DNA of 64,000 bases from Amycolatopsis taiwanensis DSM 45107 (GTDB taxonomy: Bacteria; Actinomycetota; Actinomycetes; Mycobacteriales; Pseudonocardiaceae): NCBI RefSeq assembly GCF_000519205.1, contig NZ_JAFB01000004.1, positions 155,269 through 219,268 on the forward strand, in the 5' to 3' direction. Both the position numbers and the translations under genes were made by a program. Below the pieces are notes generated by a model. The model was not told where the DNA came from and did not search any database. It worked only from the letters and a program-made list of their open reading frames with translations. Shown here piece after piece: positions 15,606 through 23,972 of this stretch (positions are counted from its first letter, which is position 1; each line of letters opens with the position of its first letter).

Positions 15606-18506
15606 TCAGGAAACGGCCGCGCGAGCCTGGTCAAGGGACTGACGTGCGGCTTCCGCGTATGTCGTCGCGAACGCCTCCGCGCCCAGCTCTGCCGTGGCAC
15701 GTGCTGCGGTGGCCGCCACGGACCGGTCGCCAGTGATCGCCGTGCCGCGCAGCGCCACGGCCGTACCCAGCAGGAACGCCGCCTTCCGCGCCGGTGCCGT
15801 GCCGGCAAGGCCCTCCACGGCGGCGGCCAGCTCGTAGGCGAACGGTGCCGCCCGGGCGAGGTTGATCGCCTCCTCGTGCCTGCCCAGCGCGGTGAGCGCA
15901 CGCGACCGTACGGAGCCGAAACCGTCCGGCGTCGCGGCCAGTGCCCGCGTCAGAAGCGCGGTCTCGCCGGTCACCATCGCGAGGCCGAGGAGCACGGACG
16001 GCGAATCCGGTTGTCCGGCCCGCGCGCTCAGCTCACCCGCCTGCCGCAGGTCGGCCTCGGCCGCCACCGCGTCGCCCTGCCGCAACAGGCAATCAGCGCG
16101 CCTGCACAGCACTTCCACGCACTCCTCCAGCGAGCCGAGCTGCTCGTACAGCGACAGCGACTCCGCCCACAGCGCCCGCGCCCGATCCCATTCGCCGCGC
16201 CAGCCCGCGACCTCGCCGAGCCAGTCCAGCGCCTGCGCGATGCCCCACCGCTCGCCGAGCCCCCGGAACGTCGCGAGCACCTCGCGCAGTTCGGCCTCGC
16301 CGTCGGCGGGCCGCCCGTCGAGCACGTTCATGATCGCGAGACTGAGGTAGCCGAGTGCGGTGGCCCACGGGTCGCTCCCGAGCAGCGGCGCCGCCTCCTC
16401 GACCGGCCCCCAGGGGCCGACGCTCATGCCCCACAGCGCGGCAACGAACGGGTACCGCAGCTCGATGACGCTCCGCATGGCTTCCCACGCGCGGTCCCAG
16501 TACGCCTGTTCGGGGCGGGGCACGGCGTGCATCACGCACGCCACGTACTCCTCACCGACAACGGGAACTTCCTTCTCCAGCAACGCTGCGGCCGCCTCGC
16601 CTGCCTGACTGCGCCGCCCGGACAGCCACCAGTACGCGGTCAGCGCCGCGACGAGCCGGTACCCGATCGCCGGGTCGGCGTCGACCGACCAGCGCAGCGC
16701 GGCCATCAGGTTGTCGTGGTCGGCCGACAGCTCCGCCAGACGCGTCAGCTGCTCTGCCCGCCGCAGGTGCGGGTCGGCTTGTTCGGCCAGCGCCAGGTAA
16801 TAGCGGGCGTGCGCGGGCCGGACGTCTTCGGTGAGCTGGTCCGCGCAGAACAGCCGGACCGTCTCCAGCATGCGGTAGCGGCGGCCATCGGACTCGATGA
16901 GAGACCGGTCTACGAGATCGGCTAGGACGTCGTCGGTGGTGTCACACACGGTCTCGACCGCCGCCAGCGACGCTCCGCCGGTGAACACGGAGAACCGCGC
17001 CGCCACTCGCTGTTCCTCCGGCGTGAGCAGGTCCCAGCTCCACGCCACGACCGCTCGCAGTGTCCGGTGTCGCTCGGCCGCGGTCCGATCACCGCGCGAC
17101 AACAGCCGGAACGGGCCGTGCGCGGCGAGCCGGTCCGCCAGCTCCTCGACCGTGAACTGCCGCAGTCGAGCGGCCGCCAACTCGACCGCGAGCGGCAGCC
17201 CGTCGAGCGCGGCGCAGATGTTCGTGATGGTGTCCCGGTTCTCATCGGTGACCGCGAAACCGGGCCGGACGGCGGCCGCCCGGTCCGCGAACAGGCGCAC
17301 CGCGTCATCGCCCAATGGAGACAACGGCAGCAGCGTCTCGCCGGTGAGGCCGAGCGGTTCCCGGCTGGTGGCGAGGATGGCCAGAGCGGGGCACTCGGCA
17401 AGCAGCGTGCGGGCCAGCTCGGCGACGTCGGAAACGACCTGCTCACAGTTGTCGAGCACCAGCACCACCGGCCGGTCGAGCGTGGCGACGAGCCTGCGGA
17501 CGGGATCGCTCGCGGCGGCCGCGAATCCGGACTCACGTACGCCGAGCGCGCCGAGCAGCGCGTACGGCACCTGTCCCCCGTCGGTGACCGGAGACAGGTT
17601 GACGAAGCAAGCGTCTCTGCCGCGCGCCGCTTCGATCGCGAGGCGCGTCTTGCCGGTGCCACCGGGCCCGAGGATGGTGACCAGGCGCGTGTCCCGCAAC
17701 TCGGCGAGTCGCGCGAGTTCGTCGGCGCGGCCGACGAAGCTGGTGAGCTGTGCGGGGAGCCCGGCGCGCGGCGGCTGCTCGGCACGCAGGATCGCGAGGT
17801 GGGTGGCGGACAGCTCGGGTGAGGGGTCGGCACCGAGTTCGTCGGCGAGAAGCCTGCGGGTGTCCTCGAACTCGGCGAGTGCCTCGGCCTGGCGGCCGGT
17901 CGCGTGCAGCGCTCGCATGAGCTGGCCGCGCAGCCGTTCCCGCAGCGGATTGGCGGCGACGAGCGTGCGAAGGTCGGCCACGGACGTGCCGGTGGGGAGC
18001 GCGAGTTCGGCGTCGATGAGATCTTCGAGTGCACCGAGCCTCAGCTCTTCGAGCCGGGCGGCCTGGGCGATGGCGTGCGGCAGGTCGACCAGGGCTGGGC
18101 CACGCCATAGCGCAACCGCATCCCGCAGCACGGCGGCGGCCTTCTCATGTGCGCCGGCGGCGAGCAGCTTGCGCCCGTCGGCGGCGAGGTGCTCGAACCG
18201 CAGCGCGTCCACGTCATCGGGGTGGACCGCGAGCCGGTACCCGGCACCCTCGAACATGACGGCGTCGACCGACTTCCGCAGCCGGGATACGTGCGCCTGC
18301 ACCGCACCGGCCGCCCCGGCGGGCGGATCATCGCCGTACTGCGCCTCGACGATCGCGTCGACGGTGGTGACCCGGTTCGCGTTGAGCGCGAGCAACGCCA
18401 GCAACGCCCGTGGCCGCGGCCCACCGACCGTGACCGGCGTGCCGTCGTCGGCGACCACCTCCAGCGCCCCGAGAACCCCAATCCTCACGCGGCGATTGTG
18501 TCCCAC
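15606..18506 (-). CDS. AfsR-like regulator: Trans_reg_C, BTAD, NB-ARC ATPase, TPR
   Basis: A 966-aa cytoplasmic transcriptional activator. Residues ~8-95 are an OmpR-like winged helix (IGVLGALEVVADDGTPVTVG; LLALNANRVTTVDAIVEAQY). Residues ~100-250 are the BTAD domain of SARP regulators. Residues ~255-520 are a STAND/NB-ARC ATPase with Walker A ILGPGGTGKTRL and VVLVLDNCEQV. The rest is TPR-like helical repeats. It resembles AfsR-type regulators of secondary metabolism. Start: a GTG at 18506 with GAAGG 6-7 nt upstream; an in-frame GTG at 18488 is the alternative. It is followed after 100 bp by the monooxygenase gene, which it probably activates through the repeats at 15529-15566. Confidence 0.93.
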   Translation of the reverse strand: MGHNRRVRIGVLGALEVVADDGTPVTVGGPRPRALLALLALNANRVTTVDAIVEAQYGDDPPAGAAGAVQAHVSRLRKSVDAVMFEGAGYRLAVHPDDVDALRFEHLAADGRKLLAAGAHEKAAAVLRDAVALWRGPALVDLPHAIAQAARLEELRLGALEDLIDAELALPTGTSVADLRTLVAANPLRERLRGQLMRALHATGRQAEALAEFEDTRRLLADELGADPSPELSATHLAILRAEQPPRAGLPAQLTSFVGRADELARLAELRDTRLVTILGPGGTGKTRLAIEAARGRDACFVNLSPVTDGGQVPYALLGALGVRESGFAAAASDPVRRLVATLDRPVVLVLDNCEQVVSDVAELARTLLAECPALAILATSREPLGLTGETLLPLSPLGDDAVRLFADRAAAVRPGFAVTDENRDTITNICAALDGLPLAVELAAARLRQFTVEELADRLAAHGPFRLLSRGDRTAAERHRTLRAVVAWSWDLLTPEEQRVAARFSVFTGGASLAAVETVCDTTDDVLADLVDRSLIESDGRRYRMLETVRLFCADQLTEDVRPAHARYYLALAEQADPHLRRAEQLTRLAELSADHDNLMAALRWSVDADPAIGYRLVAALTAYWWLSGRRSQAGEAAAALLEKEVPVVGEEYVACVMHAVPRPEQAYWDRAWEAMRSVIELRYPFVAALWGMSVGPWGPVEEAAPLLGSDPWATALGYLSLAIMNVLDGRPADGEAELREVLATFRGLGERWGIAQALDWLGEVAGWRGEWDRARALWAESLSLYEQLGSLEECVEVLCRRADCLLRQGDAVAAEADLRQAGELSARAGQPDSPSVLLGLAMVTGETALLTRALAATPDGFGSVRSRALTALGRHEEAINLARAAPFAYELAAAVEGLAGTAPARKAAFLLGTAVALRGTAITGDRSVAATAARATAELGAEAFATTYAEAARQSLDQARAAVS

Positions 18507-18566
18507 CCCCGACCTTCACGGTGGCGCGGACGTCGCAGTCGTCACGAGTTCGCGCCACCGCGTTGT

Positions 18567-19199
18567 TCATGGATGGGTGTTCGGCAGCGCGCCGGCGAGG
18601 TTGATGGCGGTTTTCCTGGTGGTACGGCCTTCAACGGCGTCAAGCAGCGCACTGGCGGCGTCGGCGCGAGAGTGCGCGGACGGTTTGTCGAACGGCTCCG
18701 TGCTCATGCGCAGCCGGCCGCTGGCAGGCTTGTCGGTGAGGCGGTTGAGCCGCAGGATGTTCCAGTCGAGGTCACTGCCCGAGACGATACGTTCCATTTT
18801 GGACACGTCAGCGTATGCATCGGCCAGCGCCCGGCGAAGCAACGCCATGGGCAGCCGGGGTTTGGTGCCGACAATCGGGTATGCGCTGATGATCGCCAGA
18901 CGCCGGACGCCGAGTTCGATCATGGTCGAGGTGAGTGCGCGTGCCACCCCGGCGGTGGGGTGCGGCCCTTTGCGGCCCGTACTACCGACGGTGGCGATGA
19001 CCGCGTCGGCGCCGGTGATCGCCGAGCGCAGCGCGTTTGGATCCTGGCCGTCACCGGTGACGACGGCGGCGAGTCCGGATGTGTCGCGCAGTTCGGCCGG
19101 GCGGCGGGTGAACGCGGTCAGCCGGTGGCCGCGGCGCAGCCCTTCGGCGAGAACATGCTGGCCAATGCGGCCGGTCGAGCCGATGACTGTGATGTTCAC
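18567..19199 (-). CDS. NAD(P)-binding NmrA/SDR-like protein
   Basis: A 210-aa Rossmann-fold protein of the atypical short-chain dehydrogenase group (NmrA-like/NAD(P)H-binding). The N-terminus ITVIGSTGRIGQHVLAEGLR carries the TGxxG dinucleotide-binding motif. ADAVIATVGS and RRLAIISAYPI match later strands. The classical YxxxK catalytic pair is not evident, so it may be a redox sensor or a reductase. Its GTG start overlaps the stop codon of the upstream membrane protein gene (GTGA at 19196-19199), so the two are translationally coupled. Confidence 0.85.
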   Translation of the reverse strand: MNITVIGSTGRIGQHVLAEGLRRGHRLTAFTRRPAELRDTSGLAAVVTGDGQDPNALRSAITGADAVIATVGSTGRKGPHPTAGVARALTSTMIELGVRRLAIISAYPIVGTKPRLPMALLRRALADAYADVSKMERIVSGSDLDWNILRLNRLTDKPASGRLRMSTEPFDKPSAHSRADAASALLDAVEGRTTRKTAINLAGALPNTHP

Positions 19200-19666
19200 A
19201 GCTGTGTCACCACCCGTCGCCGGGCCCAGGCCGTGCGGTAGCTGACGAGGAAACCGAGCATCACGAGAGCGAGCACTCCCCCACCGCCGTCGGTGGTGAT
19301 CGAGGCGATCAGACCGAGGTCATGCAGGCCCGCCGAGGTGCGGTCGAAGGTCAGGAAGCCGATGCCCTGTACGAGGTCGAGAACGAGGACGAAGTAGAAG
19401 ATCCATGTCTTGCCCCGCATGGCGAGCAGACCGATGGTGTTGGCGGCCAGAAAGACGAGTCCGACGATGCGGTATCCGACGAGGAAGCTGTCGATCTCCT
19501 GGGCGCTGAGGTTCGGCGAGTTCGCCGCGATCTGCTCTGGCGTGACGTAGCCGAGCACGATCGCGGTGCCGATGGTGGTCAGCAGCGATCCGACCGCCAC
19601 GGTCATTTGTAGTGGTCTGGTCCACTTCGTGGGCGCCGGCCGAGGGTTCAAGGGTTGTACGGACAT
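19196..19666 (-). CDS. Four-helix membrane protein of unknown function
   Basis: A 156-aa protein with four predicted transmembrane helices: MTVAVGSLLTTIGTAIVLGY, YRIVGLVFLAANTIGLL, IFYFVLVLDLVQGIGFL and GGGVLALVMLGFLVSY. The ATG at 19666 has GGAG 7 nt upstream. It is coupled to the NmrA-like gene by a GTGA overlap, so the two products likely act together. The PadR repressor gene lies upstream on the same strand and may control this pair. No specific family is recognised. Confidence 0.75.
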   Translation of the reverse strand: MSVQPLNPRPAPTKWTRPLQMTVAVGSLLTTIGTAIVLGYVTPEQIAANSPNLSAQEIDSFLVGYRIVGLVFLAANTIGLLAMRGKTWIFYFVLVLDLVQGIGFLTFDRTSAGLHDLGLIASITTDGGGGVLALVMLGFLVSYRTAWARRRVVTQL

Positions 19667-19808
19667 ACGGGAACTCCGAATCTGTCGGGAAGGAGATCAC
19701 TGTCCGGCCGTCGTCGGACGGCCGGTCCCGGCAGAGACACGGCCCGGTTACCCTGGAACATGCAAACGCCTGGGTGCCGGCACCGCGTCCTGCGGGGCGA
19801 CTCGGGTC

Positions 19809-19853
19809 GAGGCCCCGGGGCCGGCGTGCGCCAACACCCGTCCCCGGGGCCTC
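19809..19853. terminator. Inverted repeat after the padR gene
   Basis: GAGGCCCCGGGG and CCCCGGGGCCTC form a 12-bp stem with a 21-nt loop, 12 bp downstream of the padR stop on the minus strand. This is probably its terminator. A second hairpin, CCGGCCGTC-GTCG-GACGGCCGG (19704-19725), lies in the leader of the membrane protein gene. Confidence 0.6.
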
Positions 19854-19864
19854 CATCTGCTACC

Positions 19865-20503
19865 TCATGGCTCACCTGCCGATGTGTCGGCTGGGGTGGG
19901 CAGCATCCCGGCTCCGGCGCGGATCGCCTCCGGATCCCAGCCGAGCGTGCCGTTGACGACTTCGGCGGCCAATGCGCGGATCCATCGCAACTCGGCCTGG
20001 CGCAGTGCCATCAAGTACTCCACCTCGATCAGCAGGACTCGGTGGAGCCGGCGGCTCAGTCCGTCCAGATGCGCCTGCATTTCCGCGATCTCGCCTTCTA
20101 GCAGCACTGCCCGGCTCTCTAGGGCACGCGCGGCCGTCCTGGGCGACAGGTGGGCCATCAGCGCTAGCGCGGTCGCGAACGTCGGGGTGTCGGTATCGGG
20201 TACCGACAACAGGTCGTCGAGTTGGTCATGCAACCACTCCGCGCCCGCGGCGGTGATCCGGTACACCGTGCGTTCCGGCCGGTTGCCCGCGCGGCCGGTC
20301 TCCGCCTGCTGGACCAGGCCATCTCGTTCGAGACGTTCCACCGCTCGGTAGAGACCGCGAGGTGATCCAGCGGCGTGGTCCTTACGCCGCTGCCGGATCA
20401 GTCGCTGCATCTCGTAAGGATGGCGCGGCTGCTCCGCCAGCAGCGCCAGCACCGTCAACGCCACCAGGTCCGTCGTCCTCACCGGCGACACCACACCGAC
20501 CAA
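19865..20503 (-). CDS. PadR-family transcriptional regulator
   Basis: A 212-aa winged-helix repressor. The PadR domain covers about residues 10-90 (LTVLALLAEQPRHPYEMQRL; GLYRAVERLERDGLVQQAET; RTVYRITAAGAEWL), followed by a long helical dimerisation region (LESRAVLLEGEIAEMQAHLD). PadR proteins typically repress genes for stress or drug responses and respond to small molecules. Likely targets are itself and the membrane protein/NmrA pair downstream, or the monooxygenase at 20569-21819. The exact start is uncertain: the GTG at 20503 or an in-frame codon a few residues later (VSPVRTTD). Confidence 0.88.
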   Translation of the reverse strand: MVGVVSPVRTTDLVALTVLALLAEQPRHPYEMQRLIRQRRKDHAAGSPRGLYRAVERLERDGLVQQAETGRAGNRPERTVYRITAAGAEWLHDQLDDLLSVPDTDTPTFATALALMAHLSPRTAARALESRAVLLEGEIAEMQAHLDGLSRRLHRVLLIEVEYLMALRQAELRWIRALAAEVVNGTLGWDPEAIRAGAGMLPTPADTSAGEP

Positions 20504-20568
20504 TCGTCAACCGCACTAATGTCAGGCGCACTATATCGCGACATCGCGTCCTTGAGTAGGGCCAGGTA

Positions 20569-21819
20569 TCAACCGAACACCCGGTCGCGAACGGCGGGGA
20601 AGGTGTTGAACAGCCGTAGTGCCGCCTTCGACGCGGTGAACGCGACGGAGTTCGCTGTAACCGACTGTTTGAGAGCCTGCATGGAGGCCTTCACCGCGGC
20701 GAACCCATAGTCGCGCATTCGCTTTTCGTAGTCGCCGATTGCCGCGGTGACTGCCGCCCGGTCCGGCCCTGAGGCGATGAGGTTGCGGCACAGCAACTCG
20801 GCGTCGCGTAGTGCGGTGTTGGCACCAACGCCTCGCGACGGGGGCATGCTGTGGATCGCGTCGCCGAGCACGGTGACCGCACCGGCCGGCCACGGGCGAA
20901 TGGGCACGCTCGTGCGAACCGTGAAGGCGGACACCGTGGCGGCGTCCGACTTCTCGATGATCCCTCGCAGGCGAGGGTGCCAGGTCCGCGCGAAGGTCAG
21001 CGCGAGCGAGTGCAGCCCAACTGGGGAGATCCGGTCGACGCCACCGGGCGGCAGCGCCGCCTGCCTGGCGCTGAAGGCCCACACCAGATAGTCACCACGA
21101 TCGGTCGGCAGGAGATGTTCGGGCAGGTCTGTACCAGGCTGGTGCTCGTGCGTGGCGAGGAACAGGTTGCACCCTTTTGGAGCCAGCACCATGGCCGGTC
21201 CCCGGTGCAGGTGTTCCGAGAGTAGGGAGCGGGTTTGCGGGGTCAACGGCAGGCGGCCTGACATCCCGGAGACTCCGGTATCGACCCGTTCGGCGTGCGG
21301 TAGCAGTTGGGCGCAGACCCGCGAGTGGGTGCCCTCGGCCCCGACGAGCACGGCTCCCCTGGCGTGGCTGCCGTCGGCGAAGTGGGCGATGACCGCACCG
21401 TCGGCGGCAATCTCGTAGTGGTTCAACTCCATGCCGAACCGCACTCGGTCACCCAGGCCGTCGAGCAGGATCTGCCGGAGGGTGTATCGGTTGATGGAGC
21501 GGTGCGTGCCGATCGGATCGGGCACGGTGCCGGGCCGTTCCACATCGACGGACAGCAGTTCGGCGAGTTGTTCGGTGAGGAAGGCAAACGCCTCCGGCGG
21601 CCGGCCGCAGGCGGACTCGAACAGCGCGAACCGCTCGGACGGCAGGCAGGCATGCAGAGCGCGGCTGCCGTCAGGGTCGATGTGGATGCGGTAACCCTCC
21701 TTGAAGACGTCGGGGGCGGCGGCACGCTCGAAAACGGTGACATCCACACCGGCTCGGTGCAGGCCCTGCGCGAGGCAGAGCCCGCCGATGCCACCACCGG
21801 CGATGAGGACACGGAACAT
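20569..21819 (-). CDS. FAD-dependent monooxygenase
   Basis: A 416-aa class A flavin monooxygenase. The FAD-binding fold starts at FRVLIAGGGIGGLCLAQGLH (perfect GxGxxG). The second motif is LVGAEGTHSRV, with Glu in place of the usual Asp of the GADG motif. The third is VTVLGDAIHSMPPSRGVGAN. The substrate is unknown; the family oxidises aromatic compounds, antibiotics and polyketides. ATG at 21819 has GGAG 6 nt upstream (an upstream in-frame start at 21867 lacks support). It is divergent from a MarR regulator across a short AT-rich promoter region, a common arrangement for inducible detoxification. Confidence 0.88.
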   Translation of the reverse strand: MFRVLIAGGGIGGLCLAQGLHRAGVDVTVFERAAAPDVFKEGYRIHIDPDGSRALHACLPSERFALFESACGRPPEAFAFLTEQLAELLSVDVERPGTVPDPIGTHRSINRYTLRQILLDGLGDRVRFGMELNHYEIAADGAVIAHFADGSHARGAVLVGAEGTHSRVCAQLLPHAERVDTGVSGMSGRLPLTPQTRSLLSEHLHRGPAMVLAPKGCNLFLATHEHQPGTDLPEHLLPTDRGDYLVWAFSARQAALPPGGVDRISPVGLHSLALTFARTWHPRLRGIIEKSDAATVSAFTVRTSVPIRPWPAGAVTVLGDAIHSMPPSRGVGANTALRDAELLCRNLIASGPDRAAVTAAIGDYEKRMRDYGFAAVKASMQALKQSVTANSVAFTASKAALRLFNTFPAVRDRVFG

Positions 21820-21973
21820 GATGATCTCCAATCTGATGCGGTCCGGCGAGGAAGAGCTGACGGCCATCCGCAGCGAGCGGCACCGGATGGCGTGGCCACG
21901 CCACGGTGCTCACGGATCGAGCGGACTGGTCCCCTCGATCTCGATGCAGTACGCTAATAGCTAAGAAATTTAC

Positions 21974-21986
21974 CTAAAGACTTTAG
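21974..21986. promoter_or_regulatory. Candidate MarR operator in the divergent promoter
   Basis: CTAAAG-A-CTTTAG is a perfect 6-1-6 palindrome inside an AT-rich patch (GCTAATAGCTAAGAAATTTA just upstream) between the monooxygenase and marR genes. The AT-rich patch stands out from the surrounding high GC. Binding by the adjacent MarR protein is inferred. Confidence 0.5.
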
Positions 21987-22031
21987 CGATAATGTGTGAT
22001 CGGCGTCCCGATGTCAAGTGATTGGAGAGCG

Positions 22032-22526
22032 GTGGGCGAACAGGACAACCCTGACCAGCGCGAGTCGCTGCAGCACGACCTCGGCCAGCAGCTCGGCAGT
22101 CGGTTCAGCACGGCGGTGGTGCTCTTCCACGCCGCGGTCGCCGATCGCGCCGGCCTCAATGTCACCGACTTCCGGTGCGCCGAGATCCTGTTGCGCCTGG
22201 GGCCGACGAATCCGGGGCGGCTCGCCGCGGCCACCGGCATGTCCTCCGCCGCGACCGCCCAGGTCCTCAACCGGCTCGAGAAGGCCGGCCTCGTCCGCCG
22301 CGAGCCGGACACCACCGACCGGCGACGGACGATCGTGCATCCGGTCCACGACGGCGTGCCGCAGCGGGAACTCGGGCAGCTTTTCGCTCGGTTCGGCGCC
22401 CGCGTCGCCGCCGTCGTCGCCGACTACAGCGAGGAGCAGTTGCGCACGCTGGCCGACTTCGTCACCCAAACCACCGAGATTCTCGAGGACGAGGCGATCG
22501 CCCTACGCCGGGAGAGCACCGACTGA
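22032..22526 (+). CDS. MarR-family transcriptional regulator
   Basis: A 164-aa dimeric winged-helix repressor. The MarR core is visible: DFRCAEILLRLGPTNPGRLA, ATGMSSAATAQVLNRLEKAG (recognition helix) and LVRREPDTTDRRRTIVHPV (wing with the DxRxR motif). The helical dimer interface follows at the C-terminus. I chose the GTG at 22032 because GGAG lies just upstream; an ATG at 22011 and a GTG at 21996 are also in frame. It is divergent from a flavin monooxygenase, which it probably represses until a ligand binds. Confidence 0.9.
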   Translation: MGEQDNPDQRESLQHDLGQQLGSRFSTAVVLFHAAVADRAGLNVTDFRCAEILLRLGPTNPGRLAAATGMSSAATAQVLNRLEKAGLVRREPDTTDRRRTIVHPVHDGVPQRELGQLFARFGARVAAVVADYSEEQLRTLADFVTQTTEILEDEAIALRRESTD

Positions 22527-22535
22527 CTGAGCGAG

Positions 22536-23165
22536 TCAATCGCCCGTGCGCTGTGCAATGAAAACGAACTCTCGGCCTGGGCGATCCGGGGCCTCTCGCA
22601 CGTCCCGCACCTGGTAGCCGGCGGCGGTCAGGCTTGCTTCGACCTCCTCGCGACTGCGGAACCGAAGGGTCGAGTCCGAGGTGACGACCGTGTCGTCGGT
22701 CAGAAACCGGTAGGTGAAGCGGAAGGAGACGAACGGAAGGCTTACCTCGGTGAGCTCAAAGCACTGCTCCACTGATCCGGTCCCTGGCACGTCCAGGGTT
22801 ACCGGAGTGGCATTGGCAGCCCAGTCCTCCCAAGCCCGGCGTTCCGGACGCCTGGTCTCGAACACAAGGTGGCCACCGGGCCGAAGTGCGGCGTGGATTC
22901 CTCGCAGAACTCGGGTCCAGTCGTCGTCGGTGAGAAAGACCTGCGCAACGTTCCCGGTCATCACCGCGAGATCGGCACCGACGGCCGGCACCGTGGTGGC
23001 ATCGCCATGCACCCAGGTGATTCTTCCGGCGCCATCCTTCGACTTCGCGACCTCGAGCGATGCCTCCGCCGGGTCGACACCCACGACCTCACGACCGCTG
23101 TCGGCGAGCAGGAGCGCCAGACATCCTGTTCCGCAACCGACATCGAGTACGCGACCCGCGCCCAA
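22536..23165 (-). CDS. Class I SAM-dependent methyltransferase (possible N-terminal frameshift)
   Basis: A 209-aa Rossmann methyltransferase using S-adenosylmethionine. Motif I is RVLDVGCGTGCLALLLADSG, followed by VVGVDPAEASL (acidic residue binding the ribose), HGDATTVP and LRPGGHLVFETRRP. From the TTG at 23165 it lacks the usual N-terminal helices. Upstream, the same frame continues back through RHPRLAAIYDAFDRGRDDL without a start before a stop codon. A GTG at 23266 opens VPDAIFA in another frame. A single missing base near 23250 would join the two into a normal N-terminus. The gene is therefore either frameshifted or misassembled there. The acceptor is unknown. Confidence 0.8.
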   Translation of the reverse strand: MGAGRVLDVGCGTGCLALLLADSGREVVGVDPAEASLEVAKSKDGAGRITWVHGDATTVPAVGADLAVMTGNVAQVFLTDDDWTRVLRGIHAALRPGGHLVFETRRPERRAWEDWAANATPVTLDVPGTGSVEQCFELTEVSLPFVSFRFTYRFLTDDTVVTSDSTLRFRSREEVEASLTAAGYQVRDVREAPDRPGREFVFIAQRTGD

Positions 23166-23365
23166 CTCGTCGGCGATGTCGAGATAAGCCGTCAGATCGT
23201 CGCGACCCCTATCGAAGGCATCGTAGATCGCGGCGAGGCGAGGATGGCGAAGATCGCATCAGGCACCCGGCGACCGTATCCAGGCCGGCAGCACCCGGCG
23301 ACCGATTTTCGATCCGGAATTCGCGCGGACGGCCAAACAGCCGGCCGGCGGCGGTCATCGAGTCC

Positions 23366-23845
23366 TTACTCGAGGCGGGTCAGGTCCATGATCCAGTTGG
23401 TCCGCCAGGTGGCGCCATCGTCGTAAGAGAACTCCTGCACCCAGCGAGCCGTGTCCGCGCTCGGGTTGGTCCACTCGAATCGGATCTTCACCGCGTGACC
23501 GCCCACGACGTCGTCACAGTTGAACCGGCCGCGGCCGTCGGTGAAGGATCCTTCAAGGGGGGTGTCCAGGTGCCCGGGGTTGGTGCTGGAGGCCCACCAG
23601 ATACGCCAGACCCGGGCTTGGGGGTCGAACTGGCGGAGGGTGAAGCCCTCGAAGGTCTCGGCCCGGATGCGGTCGAAATGCCCCAGACCACCCAGAATGG
23701 GCTCGGCTTCCAGCGTCGCCTCGAATTCGACCCACTCGTGGCACTCCGGGTCACTGGTATCCGCCTGCTTACGGTTGTGCACCCGCCAACGGCCATAGAT
23801 GAAGTCGAAATCGGCGCGTCCGTCGGCAGGCACCGCAGCGGTCAT
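23366..23845 (-). CDS. Conserved hypothetical protein, DUF1579-like
   Basis: A 159-aa soluble protein reading DFDFIYGRWRVHNRKQ near the N-terminus, then repeated beta-strand-like segments (EWVEFEATLEAEPILGGLGH; FTLRQFDPQARVWRIWWASS; RFEWTNPSADTARWVQEFSY). The FxxGxWxVHN opening and the regular strands are typical of DUF1579-type small beta-barrel proteins of unknown function. It begins at the ATG at 23845 with AGGACCT upstream. It stands between a methyltransferase and a LysR gene on the same strand, without overlaps. No function is proposed. Confidence 0.75.
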   Translation of the reverse strand: MTAAVPADGRADFDFIYGRWRVHNRKQADTSDPECHEWVEFEATLEAEPILGGLGHFDRIRAETFEGFTLRQFDPQARVWRIWWASSTNPGHLDTPLEGSFTDGRGRFNCDDVVGGHAVKIRFEWTNPSADTARWVQEFSYDDGATWRTNWIMDLTRLE

Positions 23846-23972
23846 GTCAGGTCCTCCGTAATCGAGTCGCCTGCGGCCACTTGCCGGCGACGAACATGGA
23901 TGGACCCCGAACGATACGGCCGGGCACCGACAATTCGAGCTCGGCCGCGGTTGCCTTGAGATCGTCCGGGCC

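Noticed and set aside
16897-19245. 782-residue Ser/Arg-rich plus-strand frame
   Set aside because: It is antisense to the AfsR-like and NmrA-like genes and has no recognisable domain.
14369-21819. Secondary-metabolite gene cluster around the AfsR-like regulator and two monooxygenases
   Set aside because: No polyketide synthase, NRPS, terpene cyclase or RiPP genes are present; each monooxygenase has its own local regulator.
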